NCBI RefSeq assembly: GCF_000378445.1
Contig: NZ_KB899782.1
Span: 1-5,917, forward strand
Direction: 5' to 3'
Origin: Deinococcus aquatilis DSM 23025
GTDB taxonomy: Bacteria > Deinococcota > Deinococci > Deinococcales > Deinococcaceae
DNA length: 5,917 nt
Positions 1 to 5,460 of the stretch are shown piece after piece. The position numbers were made by a program, and so were the translations under genes. Position 1 is the first letter of the stretch; every line of letters begins with the position of its first letter. The notes below the pieces were generated by a model, which saw nothing but the letters and a program-made list of their open reading frames with translations, was not told where the DNA came from and made no database searches.

Positions 1-521
1 GGAATCCCCGCACGAGACAGCCCACCAATCCAGTCTTGGCCAATACATTCCCGGTCGGCATAGAGCACGGCGATCTCCTGGCAGGACAGAAGGCAAAGCA
101 CGTCGTTCATCAGGGTCAGCCGGATTTCGGTGCTGCTGCTGCCCCCATGGGGCAGCAGCTCGAAGAGGAGTGGAATGGCGACACCACGCCACAAGACAGC
201 CAGCACCAGTGCGTTCACATCTGTCTGACCCAGCTTCCAATTCGTGCGGTCAATGATAAATTCTCGCTTCCGGGCATCCGGAAGCAGCCTCAGCACGACA
301 GCGGCAAGATCAGCTGGGCACAGGGGATGGCGGTCGAAAAACCGCTCAATTCGGCGAATGACCGAGGACGCCCCTGCGCTTCCCGGGAAGCGCTCAGCCA
401 GTTCTGCATGCCGGACGTCCTTGGCTTGAAGGAGTGCCAGGACGACGAGAGAAAGCAGCTCCACTTGGTGTTTGCGGTACTCCGGGAAATGAGCACAAAA
501 GCAGCGCGTCAGATGGGTCAG
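1..521 (-). CDS. IS4-family transposase, 5' part, truncated by window edge; no ATG start
   Basis: Reading the minus strand leftwards from 521 gives an unbroken frame of 173 codons that leaves the window. Counting from the CTG at 521, an N-terminal helical region (about residues 1-85) precedes the first catalytic motif FIIDRTNWKLGQ, with Asp at 91. The second motif, LYADRECIGQDW, has Asp at about 156. These match the first two acidic residues of the DDE transposase fold (DDE_Tnp_1). The Glu with its Y-R-E-K signature would lie beyond the window. The expected activity is cut-and-paste transposition of the host element. The frame is closed by TAA at 537-539 and holds no ATG before the conserved region. 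The first candidate start is the CTG at 519-521, with no Shine-Dalgarno. It may use a rare start or have lost its ATG. The second motif reads ADRECIG where the other transposase in this window has ADREFIG. Confidence 0.82.
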   Translation of the reverse strand, partial: MTHLTRCFCAHFPEYRKHQVELLSLVVLALLQAKDVRHAELAERFPGSAGASSVIRRIERFFDRHPLCPADLAAVVLRLLPDARKREFIIDRTNWKLGQTDVNALVLAVLWRGVAIPLLFELLPHGGSSSTEIRLTLMNDVLCLLSCQEIAVLYADRECIGQDWIGGLSRAGI

Positions 522-640
522 CGTGGCAGGGGAGCTTTACCAGACCAGGCTGGCTCGCAACCCATCTTGACGCTACCCGCCCTCATTTTAACTGGGAGGC
601 GGGAAAGCTCTTCATGCAGATTCACTCGCTTCTCCAGATA
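1..640 (-). mobile_element. Partial IS4-family insertion sequence (left part outside window)
   Basis: The segment holds the 5' part of an IS4-type transposase running off the left edge. Only one end of the element can lie here, so its terminal inverted repeat and target duplication cannot be paired. The right boundary is an estimate: base composition turns abruptly AT-rich after about 640-660. An inverted repeat CCCGCC (576-581) / GGCGGG (598-603) lies upstream of the transposase and may be a structural part of the element. This is a different element from the one at 1303-2479, because the two transposases differ throughout outside the catalytic motifs. Confidence 0.6.
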
Positions 641-674
641 CTTAGATCAACTGTTCTGACAAATTCCTTATACG

Positions 675-703
675 TTGGGTCTTAGTTTTTATTAAAATAT
701 CAT
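675..703 (+). promoter_or_regulatory. Candidate sigma-70-type promoter for the lipoprotein gene
   Basis: TTGGGT (675-680) and TATCAT (698-703) are separated by 17 bp, in the AT-rich segment upstream of the lipoprotein gene. If used, transcription would begin near 710 and give a leader of about 220 nt. AT-rich DNA yields such matches by chance, so this is a candidate only. Confidence 0.4.
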
Positions 704-717
704 ACATTAAGAAATAA

Positions 718-836
718 AACCTGATACTTAATTCTTACATCAGGTCTACATCAGAAGAAGCACCTTTTACACCTGATTGGATTTCCTTCATCTAATGGAG
801 GCCACAAACTGAGAGCTTGATGTGTCTAAATCAGGG
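718..836. repeat. Cluster of ATCAGGT / ACCTGAT boxes (possible operators)
   Basis: ACCTGAT occurs at 719-725 and 771-777. Its complement ATCAGGT is at 739-745, with partial copies ATCAG at 750-754 and ATCAGG at 830-835. The octamer TACATCAG is directly repeated at 736-743 and 747-754, exactly 11 bp apart, so both copies face the same side of the helix. 719-725 and 739-745 form an inverted pair with a 13-bp spacer. The cluster lies just downstream of the candidate -10 box. This would suit a repressor or response-regulator site, but no regulator is encoded nearby. Confidence 0.4.
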
Positions 837-840
837 CACG

Positions 841-911
841 CGACAAAGCTTCCTAGGCCGCTAGGTAACTTTCTTATGCTCAAAGTCAACGCACTTTGAA
901 GAGCTTTGTTG
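841..911 (+). promoter_or_regulatory. Foldable 5' leader: three-way-junction-like inverted repeats before the RBS
   Basis: An outer stem pairs 841-851 with 901-911 (core ACAAAGCT / AGCTTTGT, with G-T wobbles at the ends). It encloses two hairpins: CCTAG (852-856) / CTAGG (861-865) with a 4-nt loop, and TCAAAGT (880-886) / ACTTTGA (893-899) with a 6-nt loop. The fold ends 10 nt before the ribosome binding site. It matches no riboswitch class I recognise. It could modulate translation of the lipoprotein mRNA, or part of it could be a protein-binding site in DNA. Confidence 0.4.
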
Positions 912-921
912 ATTGTTTCTT

Positions 922-934
922 GGAGGCTCATATG
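922..934 (+). promoter_or_regulatory. Ribosome binding site GGAGG that fixes the lipoprotein start
   Basis: GGAGG at 922-926 sits 5 nt before the ATG at 932 and 11 nt before the next in-frame ATG at 938. The frame is also open to a TTG at 896, but that would put twelve non-signal residues ahead of the signal peptide. The ATG at 932 is therefore chosen. Confidence 0.8.
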
Positions 935-1293
935 AAAATGAACGTTAAACTAGGAATGGCTGCTTTAACCAGTGTACTTTTGCTTGCCTCTTGCGGCGGC
1001 AATACACCTGTCGTGAATCCTCCTGCCGTTACCGTCGGTATGGTCACCCTACCCGCCAACCCCAACGGCTATACCCTCACCATCCGTGACAGCGCCGGAG
1101 TGGTTGTGGCTCCCGGCAACTACAACACCCTGACGCCCGGCACCTACACCGCCACCTACAGCAAAGACGGCTTTATTCCTGAAACTCAGACCTTCACGGC
1201 CACCGCAGGCGGCACGACCAATCTGGTTTACCCAACCTTGCGGCCCAATACGGTCAGCGGCGCGTTTTACATGGACGCCAGTGGCAAGATGGT

Positions 1294-1302
1294 GGCCATC
1301 AC
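1294..1302 (+). repeat. Left copy of the 9-bp target-site duplication (GGCCATCAC)
   Basis: GGCCATCAC lies directly against the left end of the IS and is repeated exactly at its right end. A 9-bp duplication fits several IS4-family groups (IS10 and IS50 make 9 bp). It proves insertion into the lipoprotein gene rather than a chance junction. Confidence 0.95.
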
Positions 1303-1319
1303 CTCAGCACCTGACACTT
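1303..1319. repeat. Left terminal inverted repeat of the IS
   Basis: The sequence is CTCAGCACCTGACACTT. It is the exact reverse complement of 2463-2479. Similarity stops at the next base (C inside the left end, T inside the complement of the right end). Confidence 0.95.
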
Positions 1320-2353
1320 CAAGGAATTGACGTCCCAGAGGGCAGGAATGGTGTATTGAGGAGCTGCAGGTAGCTCCAGAAGGCGTCCCTGCCCCACCGG
1401 ACGGCCTGACTGAGCGCCATCCACCCAGTGCGAACCTGACTTCTGATCGGTCGCCCTCGGTTGTCACATCTCACCGGATTCTGTTGCTGATCCTGTGCCC
1501 CTACCCGGGCCATCCAGGCCAACGCGATGCACAGCAAGCCGAACAATCTCGAAATCCGGTCGGCAGCCGTCATGTGCGTAGCTTCTAGGTTCAGCCCCCT
1601 AGATTTCAGGGCCGAGAAGGCGGATTCAATGCCCCACCTCAACCGGTAGGTTTTCAAAACGTCCCTGACGGGCAAATCTGAAGCGACAATCACCCTGTCC
1701 CCGACGGGGGACAGGGTGATGACCACATGCATCCAGCCGCCATACACCCACGTCCGCTCAAAGAGTGTCCGCACCTCACCGGGTTTGAGGCTCTTGAACA
1801 GATCCCTGACAAGTTCATCTTCAATACGGGTGTTTTCCCGAATGCGCAGACATTGCCGAATGCGCTTCCAGCGTAGGAAACGGTACCACTCTTGGCCGAT
1901 GAACTCCCGATCCGCGATCAGAACGGCCCAGCGCTTGGCGGGGAGTACTTTGAGGAGTCGGGCCACCAACAGAATGCGGGCGGCGGTACAGCTGTTCCCT
2001 TGGTGCGGGATGACCGTCCACACCAAGGGAATCACGGCGCCCCCAAGCAGGGCGCCGAGGACGAGGAGGTTGAGTGAAGTCTGACCGTAGTGCCAGTTGG
2101 CAAGGTCCATCACCAAGGTGAGTTTGCCTTCTGGGAGCAAGGGAAGCAGGACGTCACAGACGTCCTGCTGGGTGAGCTGGACATCGTGGAATACCCGGGC
2201 GACGACGCGTGTTTTGGACTCAGGAGTGGCGTCCCGGGGCAGGTGGAGAGCGATCTTGCGGTGGAGTGTGGACTCGGCTTGAAGAATCGCTAAGAGCACT
2301 TCGGCCAGTCGCTTCAGGGCATCCCCGCGGCGATGGGGGAGGCGGGTTTTCAA
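1319..2353 (-). CDS. IS4-family DDE transposase (344 aa, apparently intact)
   Basis: This enzyme should cut the element out and join it to new DNA by binding the 17-bp termini. The DDE_Tnp_1-type catalytic triad is complete. Asp83 lies in [12 protein letters not shown], Asp148 in [11 protein letters not shown], and Glu243 in [15 protein letters not shown]. The last shows the IS4 signature Y-(2)-R-(3)-E-(6)-K as Tyr236, Arg239, Glu243 and Lys250. The length suits a compact IS4 element. The assigned start is TTG at 2351-2353, with no clear Shine-Dalgarno. The frame stays open upstream to a TGA near 2403 with no ATG, so the true start could be a CTG at 2363-2365 or another rare codon. The stop at 1319-1321 sits at the left terminus. 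Poor initiation is typical of transposases that keep expression low. Confidence 0.93.
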   Translation of the reverse strand: MKTRLPHRRGDALKRLAEVLLAILQAESTLHRKIALHLPRDATPESKTRVVARVFHDVQLTQQDVCDVLLPLLPEGKLTLVMDLANWHYGQTSLNLLVLGALLGGAVIPLVWTVIPHQGNSCTAARILLVARLLKVLPAKRWAVLIADREFIGQEWYRFLRWKRIRQCLRIRENTRIEDELVRDLFKSLKPGEVRTLFERTWVYGGWMHVVITLSPVGDRVIVASDLPVRDVLKTYRLRWGIESAFSALKSRGLNLEATHMTAADRISRLFGLLCIALAWMARVGAQDQQQNPVRCDNRGRPIRSQVRTGWMALSQAVRWGRDAFWSYLQLLNTPFLPSGTSIP

Positions 2354-2382
2354 ATGGGCAGCCAGCGTGTCACTCTTGCAGC

Positions 2383-2423
2383 AGGGCGGTTTCGGAGCTT
2401 GTCACAAAGTCTGATACCGCCCT
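2383..2423. repeat. Perfect 8-bp inverted repeat inside the IS, upstream of the transposase
   Basis: AGGGCGGT (2383-2390) and ACCGCCCT (2416-2423) are exact complements separated by 25 bp. They lie between the right end of the IS and the transposase start. In IS10 and IS50, fold-back structures near the start limit translation from readthrough transcripts. A similar role here is inference. Confidence 0.5.
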
Positions 2424-2462
2424 TTGTCCTGCCGTACTGCGTCTAGGACGCCATTCACATCA

Positions 2463-2479
2463 AAGTGTCAGGTGCTGAG
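2463..2479. repeat. Right terminal inverted repeat of the IS
   Basis: The sequence is AAGTGTCAGGTGCTGAG, the exact complement of the left end, immediately followed by the second target copy. Confidence 0.95.
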
Positions 2480-2488
2480 GGCCATCAC
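2480..2488 (+). repeat. Right copy of the 9-bp target-site duplication (GGCCATCAC)
   Basis: It is identical to 1294-1302 and in the same codon phase. In both copies the lipoprotein frame reads Ala-Ile-Thr across the site. Confidence 0.95.
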
Positions 2489-4316
2489 CAAAGACGACCT
2501 GAACAACGCCGGAACCAAGTTCGTCTTCTACTCTTGGCTCGAGAATGAGACGGGCGGCATTGATGCGACCAAAGTGGGCGGTGCTACCGACCCCGCAGCC
2601 CCCGCCGCAGGCGAAATGGATGAAGTGGCTCCGCTGCTGAGCCAGAACGTTGCAGGCGGCTACGTCGGTTACAAGGCCGCCGATGGAAACGTTTATCCGA
2701 TCATTGGCGCCAACGTACGCTGGGACATTCTGGACCAGACGGGTAATGTGCGCTTTGCTGCTGCTGATGATGGTGGACAGGCCTCTGGCTCCCCAGTGAC
2801 GGGCCAAGACATCAACGACAATGCTTTGAGCGCCAACACCTACACCAACAGCGCTACGGGGAACAACGTGCGTTTTCCCAGCAGCACCGAATATCCGTTG
2901 TACAACGTCACCGGCGTCAATACACCCGACACCAACGGCTTTACCTGGACGGCCCTGAACCACGATCCTGCCGTGACTACGCTGGCCACCGCCCGCATTC
3001 GCGCCATCGCTTACGTCAACGGCACCGAAGTGACCAAGCGCTTCCTGAACAAGACGTTTGCGCCCAGTGCCCGCCTGACGATTGTCAAGGCCCCCAAAGA
3101 CAACCAGGCTGGACTCAATCAGGCCCGTGACTTCACCGTCACGGTCAGCAACACCGGCGCAGGCCCCGCGACGGCCATCCGCTTGAGCGACGTGCTGAAG
3201 TCTGGTGACGCTGCGGCCTACAGCGTGACCGCCCCCGCAGGCACCACCGCCAATGCCACGGACGGTTTCGATGCCACCTTCGATCTCGCTGCCGGGGCCA
3301 GCCGGACCTTTACGCTGCCTGCCCAGGCCAGTGCCGTGGGCGTCTACTGTGACGTCGCTACCATCGTCAGCTACAACAACGGCGCATTTGGTACCGTCTC
3401 ACCCACCTTGTCCGATCAGGCTTGCCTGACGGTCACAGCCCCCAACCTCGGCATCAGCAAGACGCTGGGTACGCTTGACGCGGCAGGAGCCTTTACGCCT
3501 ATCGCCAGCGGCGTCGTCGTCGGCCCGAACGTGCCCGTGGTCGCCCGCATCACCGTCAGCAACAACGGCAATGCCGCCGCCACCAACGTGGTCGTGACCG
3601 ACAACATCGCTAACGCCACCGTTGCGGCCAACTACGCTCTTCAGGGCAACGTGACTGCCGCGCCTCAAGCTGTAGCGGTGACCAAAACTGCGGACGACGG
3701 CTTCACCACCGGTGCCTTCAACCTGGCCGCTGGAGCCACCCAGACCTTCACGTTTGCCGCCTCGGGTACCGTTGACGGCGATTACTGTGACCAAGGCACT
3801 TTCACGGCCACCAGCAACAACGGTGTGGCCGTCACAGGTGCTTCGGGTATCCCCTGCTTCAAGGTCGCTTCACCCCGCCTCGCTATCACCAAGGTGAACA
3901 ATCAGATTGCAGGGCAGCCCGCCCTCAACCAGCTCACCCCTGGCAGCAGCTATCAGAGCGTCATCACCGTCACCAACTCCGGCTCGGCCACCGCCACCGC
4001 AGTGGCCGTGAAGGACCTGCTGGGCAACCTGAACAACGTCTACATGAACTACGGCAGCGGCAGCTACACCGTGTCCGGCACCGCGCAGGCAGGCAGCGTG
4101 ACCTTTGACGCCGCCACACACACCGTCAGCACCGTGCCCGCCACACTCGACCTTGCTCCCAATCAGATCCTGACCTTGACCCTCACCAGCAGCGTCGCCG
4201 CCGGCACGCCACGCGGCAGCTACTGCGATGTGGGCAGCTACACCAGCAGCAATGCAGGCACAGGTCAGGCTCAGGCCTGCGTGACCGTCACGTCCTTCAT
4301 CTCCGAGCAAACCTAG
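2489..4316 (+). pseudogene. Central remnant: unrecognised domain plus three DUF11 repeats, ending at TAG
   Basis: These are codons 125-733 of the interrupted lipoprotein. Residues about 125-315 form a Thr/Asn/Gly-rich region I do not recognise. Three tandem repeats follow, opening with ARLTIVKAPKD, PNLGISKTLG and PRLAITKVNN, the usual DUF11 'L.I.K' start. Each then has a V(T/S)N(T/N/S)G turn and ends in YCD...C. Cysteine pairs fall at 411/436, 557/580 and 703/721. The frame is open leftward into the IS as far as a TTG at 2424, so a fusion peptide could in principle start there. It would lack a signal peptide and stay in the cytoplasm. The amber codon at 4314-4316 follows SFISEQT. Confidence 0.85.
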
Positions 4317-4739
4317 CTCACCGATACCGTCGATCCTATCCGTGGCGGCGACGCAGCGGGTACGATCCTGGCCAGCGCGGCCAGCGTCGAAGTGTCTTCC
4401 AACGAAGGCGCGATCAACAACGTCCTGATCTACAACTTCGGTGCCACTGACCCTGTTCAGCAGACCCCCGGTCTGTTCAACTTCAGCAATACGCAGGTCT
4501 ACTACGATCCCACGCCAGTCCGCGATCCCCAGACCGGAGCCATTACCAGTGACTACACCAACGCCAGCAGCACCCTCTTGACCGTCGGTGCCGGTGCGGG
4601 TCAGTACACTGTGAATGCCGCAACAGGCGTGGGCCAGCAGACCATCACCCTCAATCCCGCCTTCCGCGTGGCCCCCAGCGGCTTCTTGAAGTTCACTGAA
4701 GAGCTTTTTCTGCCTTTTGCCTCCACACTGAAGGCATGA
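4317..4739 (+). pseudogene. C-terminal remnant of the lipoprotein, downstream of the amber codon
   Basis: The frame continues from the TAG without a shift for 140 sense codons to TGA at 4737-4739. The sequence opens with LTDTVDPIRGGDAAGTI and is rich in Asn, Thr and Gly like the preceding domains. It includes NVLIYNFGATDP, VYYDPTPVRDPQTGAI and a final hydrophobic/acidic segment. Composition and codon use match the upstream gene, so this is its natural C-terminus and not a separate gene. A GTG at 4392 could open a shorter frame but has no ribosome binding site. The fold is unrecognised and may be a further diverged DUF11-like beta domain. Confidence 0.78.
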
Positions 4740-4924
4740 ACGCCCTCTTCTCTGTGTTGATGGGCAGCGCCTGCGCACTCAGTGTGGTGACGTTGCTCCT
4801 CCTCTTCACCAGCAACCTCTTGGCCATGACGACCACCGCCCTTGCCGCCATCCTGCTGGCTGCCCTCACCATTCCTCTCTTGGAGTACCAAGGAACCGAG
4901 TCCACCCGTCTGCTTGAGGCATAA
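4736..4924 (+). CDS. Small two-helix membrane protein (62 aa), unknown function
   Basis: The ATG overlaps the TGA of the lipoprotein frame as ATGA, the usual geometry for translational coupling. The product is strongly hydrophobic, with helix 1 at about residues 7-30 (SVLMGSACALSVVTLLLLF) and helix 2 at about 31-50 (MTTTALAAILLAALTIPLL). A short polar tail rich in Glu and Thr follows. I recognise no family. AAGG lies only one base before the ATG, too close to act as a ribosome binding site, so expression may have depended on ribosomes finishing the upstream gene. With that gene broken at 1303 and 4314, coupled translation would be lost. A chance hydrophobic frame is possible, but the overlap and clean two-helix pattern favour a real gene. 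Confidence 0.5.
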   Translation: MNALFSVLMGSACALSVVTLLLLFTSNLLAMTTTALAAILLAALTIPLLEYQGTESTRLLEA

Positions 4925-5176
4925 ACCGCCGCCCCTACTCCAGCCAAGAGCTACACGCCTGCCGCGTCATGATCCAGCACTCGCCGGCCAAGTCGTCAGC
5001 GCTATCGCCCTGAAGTGCCAAAACAATGGGGGCACTCCAGAGGGAGTGGCCCCCAAGTACGGGACAGCACAGGCGAAACCAAAGCCCCACCACTGCACCG
5101 AATGAAGGGTGGAGCTTTTGGCGGTTGCACGAGAAAAGAGATTTTGTTGCGCCCTCTCGGTGAGTTGAGGCTCAGT
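4925..5176. other. Gene-free stretch between convergent small genes
   Basis: I find no supported coding region here on either strand. Open frames exist, but they lack start signals and protein-like composition. The only structured element is the hairpin at 5028-5054. No terminator with a T-tract follows the plus-strand gene ending at 4924. Confidence 0.55.
5021..5054 (-). terminator. Rho-independent terminator for the minus-strand small gene
   Basis: GGGGGCACTCC (5028-5038) pairs with GGAGTGGCCCCC (5043-5054) through an AGAG loop, with one bulged base. Read on the minus strand, the GC-rich stem is followed by ATTGTTTT, a U-rich tail. Read on the plus strand it is followed by AAGTACGG, with no U-tract. 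It therefore terminates mainly minus-strand transcripts, about 120 nt after the stop at 5177. Confidence 0.72.
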
Positions 5177-5335
5177 TTATCCGCCCTGGGTCAAGCTGTA
5201 GAGCATTCGCCCGACATTCACTCCGACCATAAAGAGGAGGCTGCCGCCTGCCACCATGAGGAGGGGGCGCAAAGGCCGAGAGGACAGCAGATACTGATTC
5301 CAGAGGTTGAGATAGCTCTCAGGCAGGCGCTTCAT
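5177..5335 (-). CDS. 52-residue membrane protein, leaderless, unknown function
   Basis: ATG at 5333-5335 opens a 52-codon frame ending in TAA at 5177-5179. The product begins MKRLPESYLNLWNQYLLSSR, a basic amphipathic N-terminal part. Residues about 22-42 form a hydrophobic segment (LRPLLMVAGGSLLFMVGVNV) with GG and G.N.G motifs, followed by Arg43 and a short tail ending in GG. A single membrane helix with the N-terminus inside is predicted from the positive charges. The gene is supported by a good promoter placed so that the transcript starts at the ATG, and by a terminator downstream on the same strand, which together make a complete small transcription unit. I recognise no family. It is short enough to be missed by standard gene callers. 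Confidence 0.72.
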   Translation of the reverse strand: MKRLPESYLNLWNQYLLSSRPLRPLLMVAGGSLLFMVGVNVGRMLYSLTQGG

Positions 5336-5341
5336 GGCCGC

Positions 5342-5369
5342 ACTATAGAGGCTCGGACATGCTGATCAA
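5342..5369 (-). promoter_or_regulatory. Leaderless promoter of the 52-residue protein gene
   Basis: On the minus strand TTGATC (5369-5364) and TATAGT (5347-5342) are separated by 16 bp. The -10 box ends 6 nt before the ATG at 5335, so transcription should start at or next to the A of the start codon. This is the TANNNT-plus-about-7-nt arrangement common for leaderless genes in Deinococcus. No Shine-Dalgarno is present, as expected. Confidence 0.7.
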
Positions 5370-5384
5370 GACGCAAATGACACT

Positions 5385-5410
5385 AGGGCTCACCGTTTCG
5401 GTGCGGCCCT
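5385..5410. repeat. Stable inverted repeat in the divergent intergenic region
   Basis: AGGGC (5385-5389) pairs with GCCCT (5406-5410), and CACCG (5391-5395) with CGGTG (5399-5403). The loop is TTT and a small internal loop separates the two stems. No U-tract follows on either strand, so terminator function is doubtful. It lies just upstream of the minus-strand promoter and could be a protein-binding site or a structure in the plus-strand leader. Confidence 0.4.
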
Positions 5411-5436
5411 GAAGCCGCTCACACAGGAAAAGAAGT

Positions 5437-5458
5437 GCCGAGGGTAGCAATCCTCGGC
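5437..5458 (+). promoter_or_regulatory. Hairpin immediately before the start codon at 5461
   Basis: GCCGAGG (5437-5443) is the exact complement of CCTCGGC (5452-5458), with an 8-nt loop. An AGGAAAAG stretch at 5425-5432 would be too far (about 30 nt) from the ATG to act directly. Folding of the hairpin would bring it to about 10 nt from the ATG, so structure-dependent initiation is possible. Confidence 0.35.
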
Positions 5459-5460
5459 CT

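Larger units (their letters stand above)
932..1330 (+). pseudogene. N-terminal remnant: lipoprotein signal peptide plus PEGA-like domain
   Basis: This part of the broken gene keeps its own start and RBS, so it could still be translated. It would give a 132-residue lipoprotein: residues 1-20 are a signal peptide (basic N-terminus, hydrophobic core TSVLLLAS) and Cys21 is the lipidation site. Residues about 36-100 resemble PEGA domains, with GYTLTIRDSAG, PGTYTATYSKDGF and a Thr-rich final strand, a fold that often lies next to the membrane anchor in surface proteins. The last eight residues come from IS sequence and end at a TGA at 1328-1330. A secreted stub is possible, but without the DUF11 region it probably lacks the original function. 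Confidence 0.8.
1303..2479 (-). mobile_element. Complete IS4-family insertion sequence, 1177 bp
   Basis: The element is bounded by perfect 17-bp terminal inverted repeats and flanked by 9-bp direct repeats. It carries one transposase gene on the minus strand, opposite to the gene it interrupts. The transposase stop codon overlaps the inner base of the left inverted repeat, and a 126-bp non-coding stretch precedes the transposase start. Everything needed for mobility appears intact, and the undiverged target copies and termini suggest recent arrival. I cannot name the element without an ISfinder comparison. Confidence 0.95.
932..4739 (+). pseudogene. Surface lipoprotein with PEGA-like and three DUF11 repeats, disrupted by IS insertion and an amber codon
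   Basis: Joining 932-1302 to 2489-4739, which removes the IS and one target copy, gives one frame of 874 codons. Its only fault is a TAG at codon 733. The predicted ancestral product is an 873-residue exported lipoprotein. It has a signal peptide with lipobox LASC (acylated Cys21), a PEGA-like beta domain at about 36-100, and an unrecognised domain rich in Thr, Asn and Gly at about 105-315. Three DUF11 (TIGR01451-type) repeats follow at about 317-440, 442-583 and 584-722, then a C-terminal domain to 873. DUF11 proteins are generally long cell-surface proteins with structural or adhesive roles; the ligand here is unknown. Cysteines occur only at the lipobox and as one pair per DUF11 repeat. 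The IS splits codon 124, and codon 733 is TAG. Neither half can now make the full exported protein. A DUF11 identity is well supported; any specific function would be guesswork. Confidence 0.88.

Noticed and set aside
36..659. Long plus-strand open frame of 207 codons
   Set aside because: It lies antisense to the transposase, whose minus-strand frame shows catalytic motifs. The plus-strand translation has no domain-like pattern and no ribosome binding site.
2424..2488. Possible outward promoter in the right IS end driving the downstream DUF11 remnant
   Set aside because: TTGTCC at 2424 has no TANNNT box at 16-18 bp, and TAGGAC is only 14 bp away. I see no convincing hybrid promoter.
2460..2963. 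167-codon minus-strand open frame
   Set aside because: It is antisense to the lipoprotein region and crosses the IS junction, so it cannot be an ancestral gene. No motifs are visible.
3070..4290. Tandem DNA repeats within the DUF11 region
   Set aside because: The repetition is at protein-domain level (three diverged repeats). I see no long near-identical DNA repeats that would suggest slippage.
3870..4778. 302-codon minus-strand open frame
   Set aside because: It is opposite the DUF11 coding region. Its Gly/Ala/Val/His-rich, low-complexity translation is what the antisense of Thr/Asn/Ala-rich repeats gives in GC-rich DNA.
5015..5365. 116-codon plus-strand open frame in the gene-poor region
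   Set aside because: It lies across the minus-strand terminator, the 52-residue gene and its promoter. It has no RBS, and the translation is His/Lys/Glu-rich without structure.
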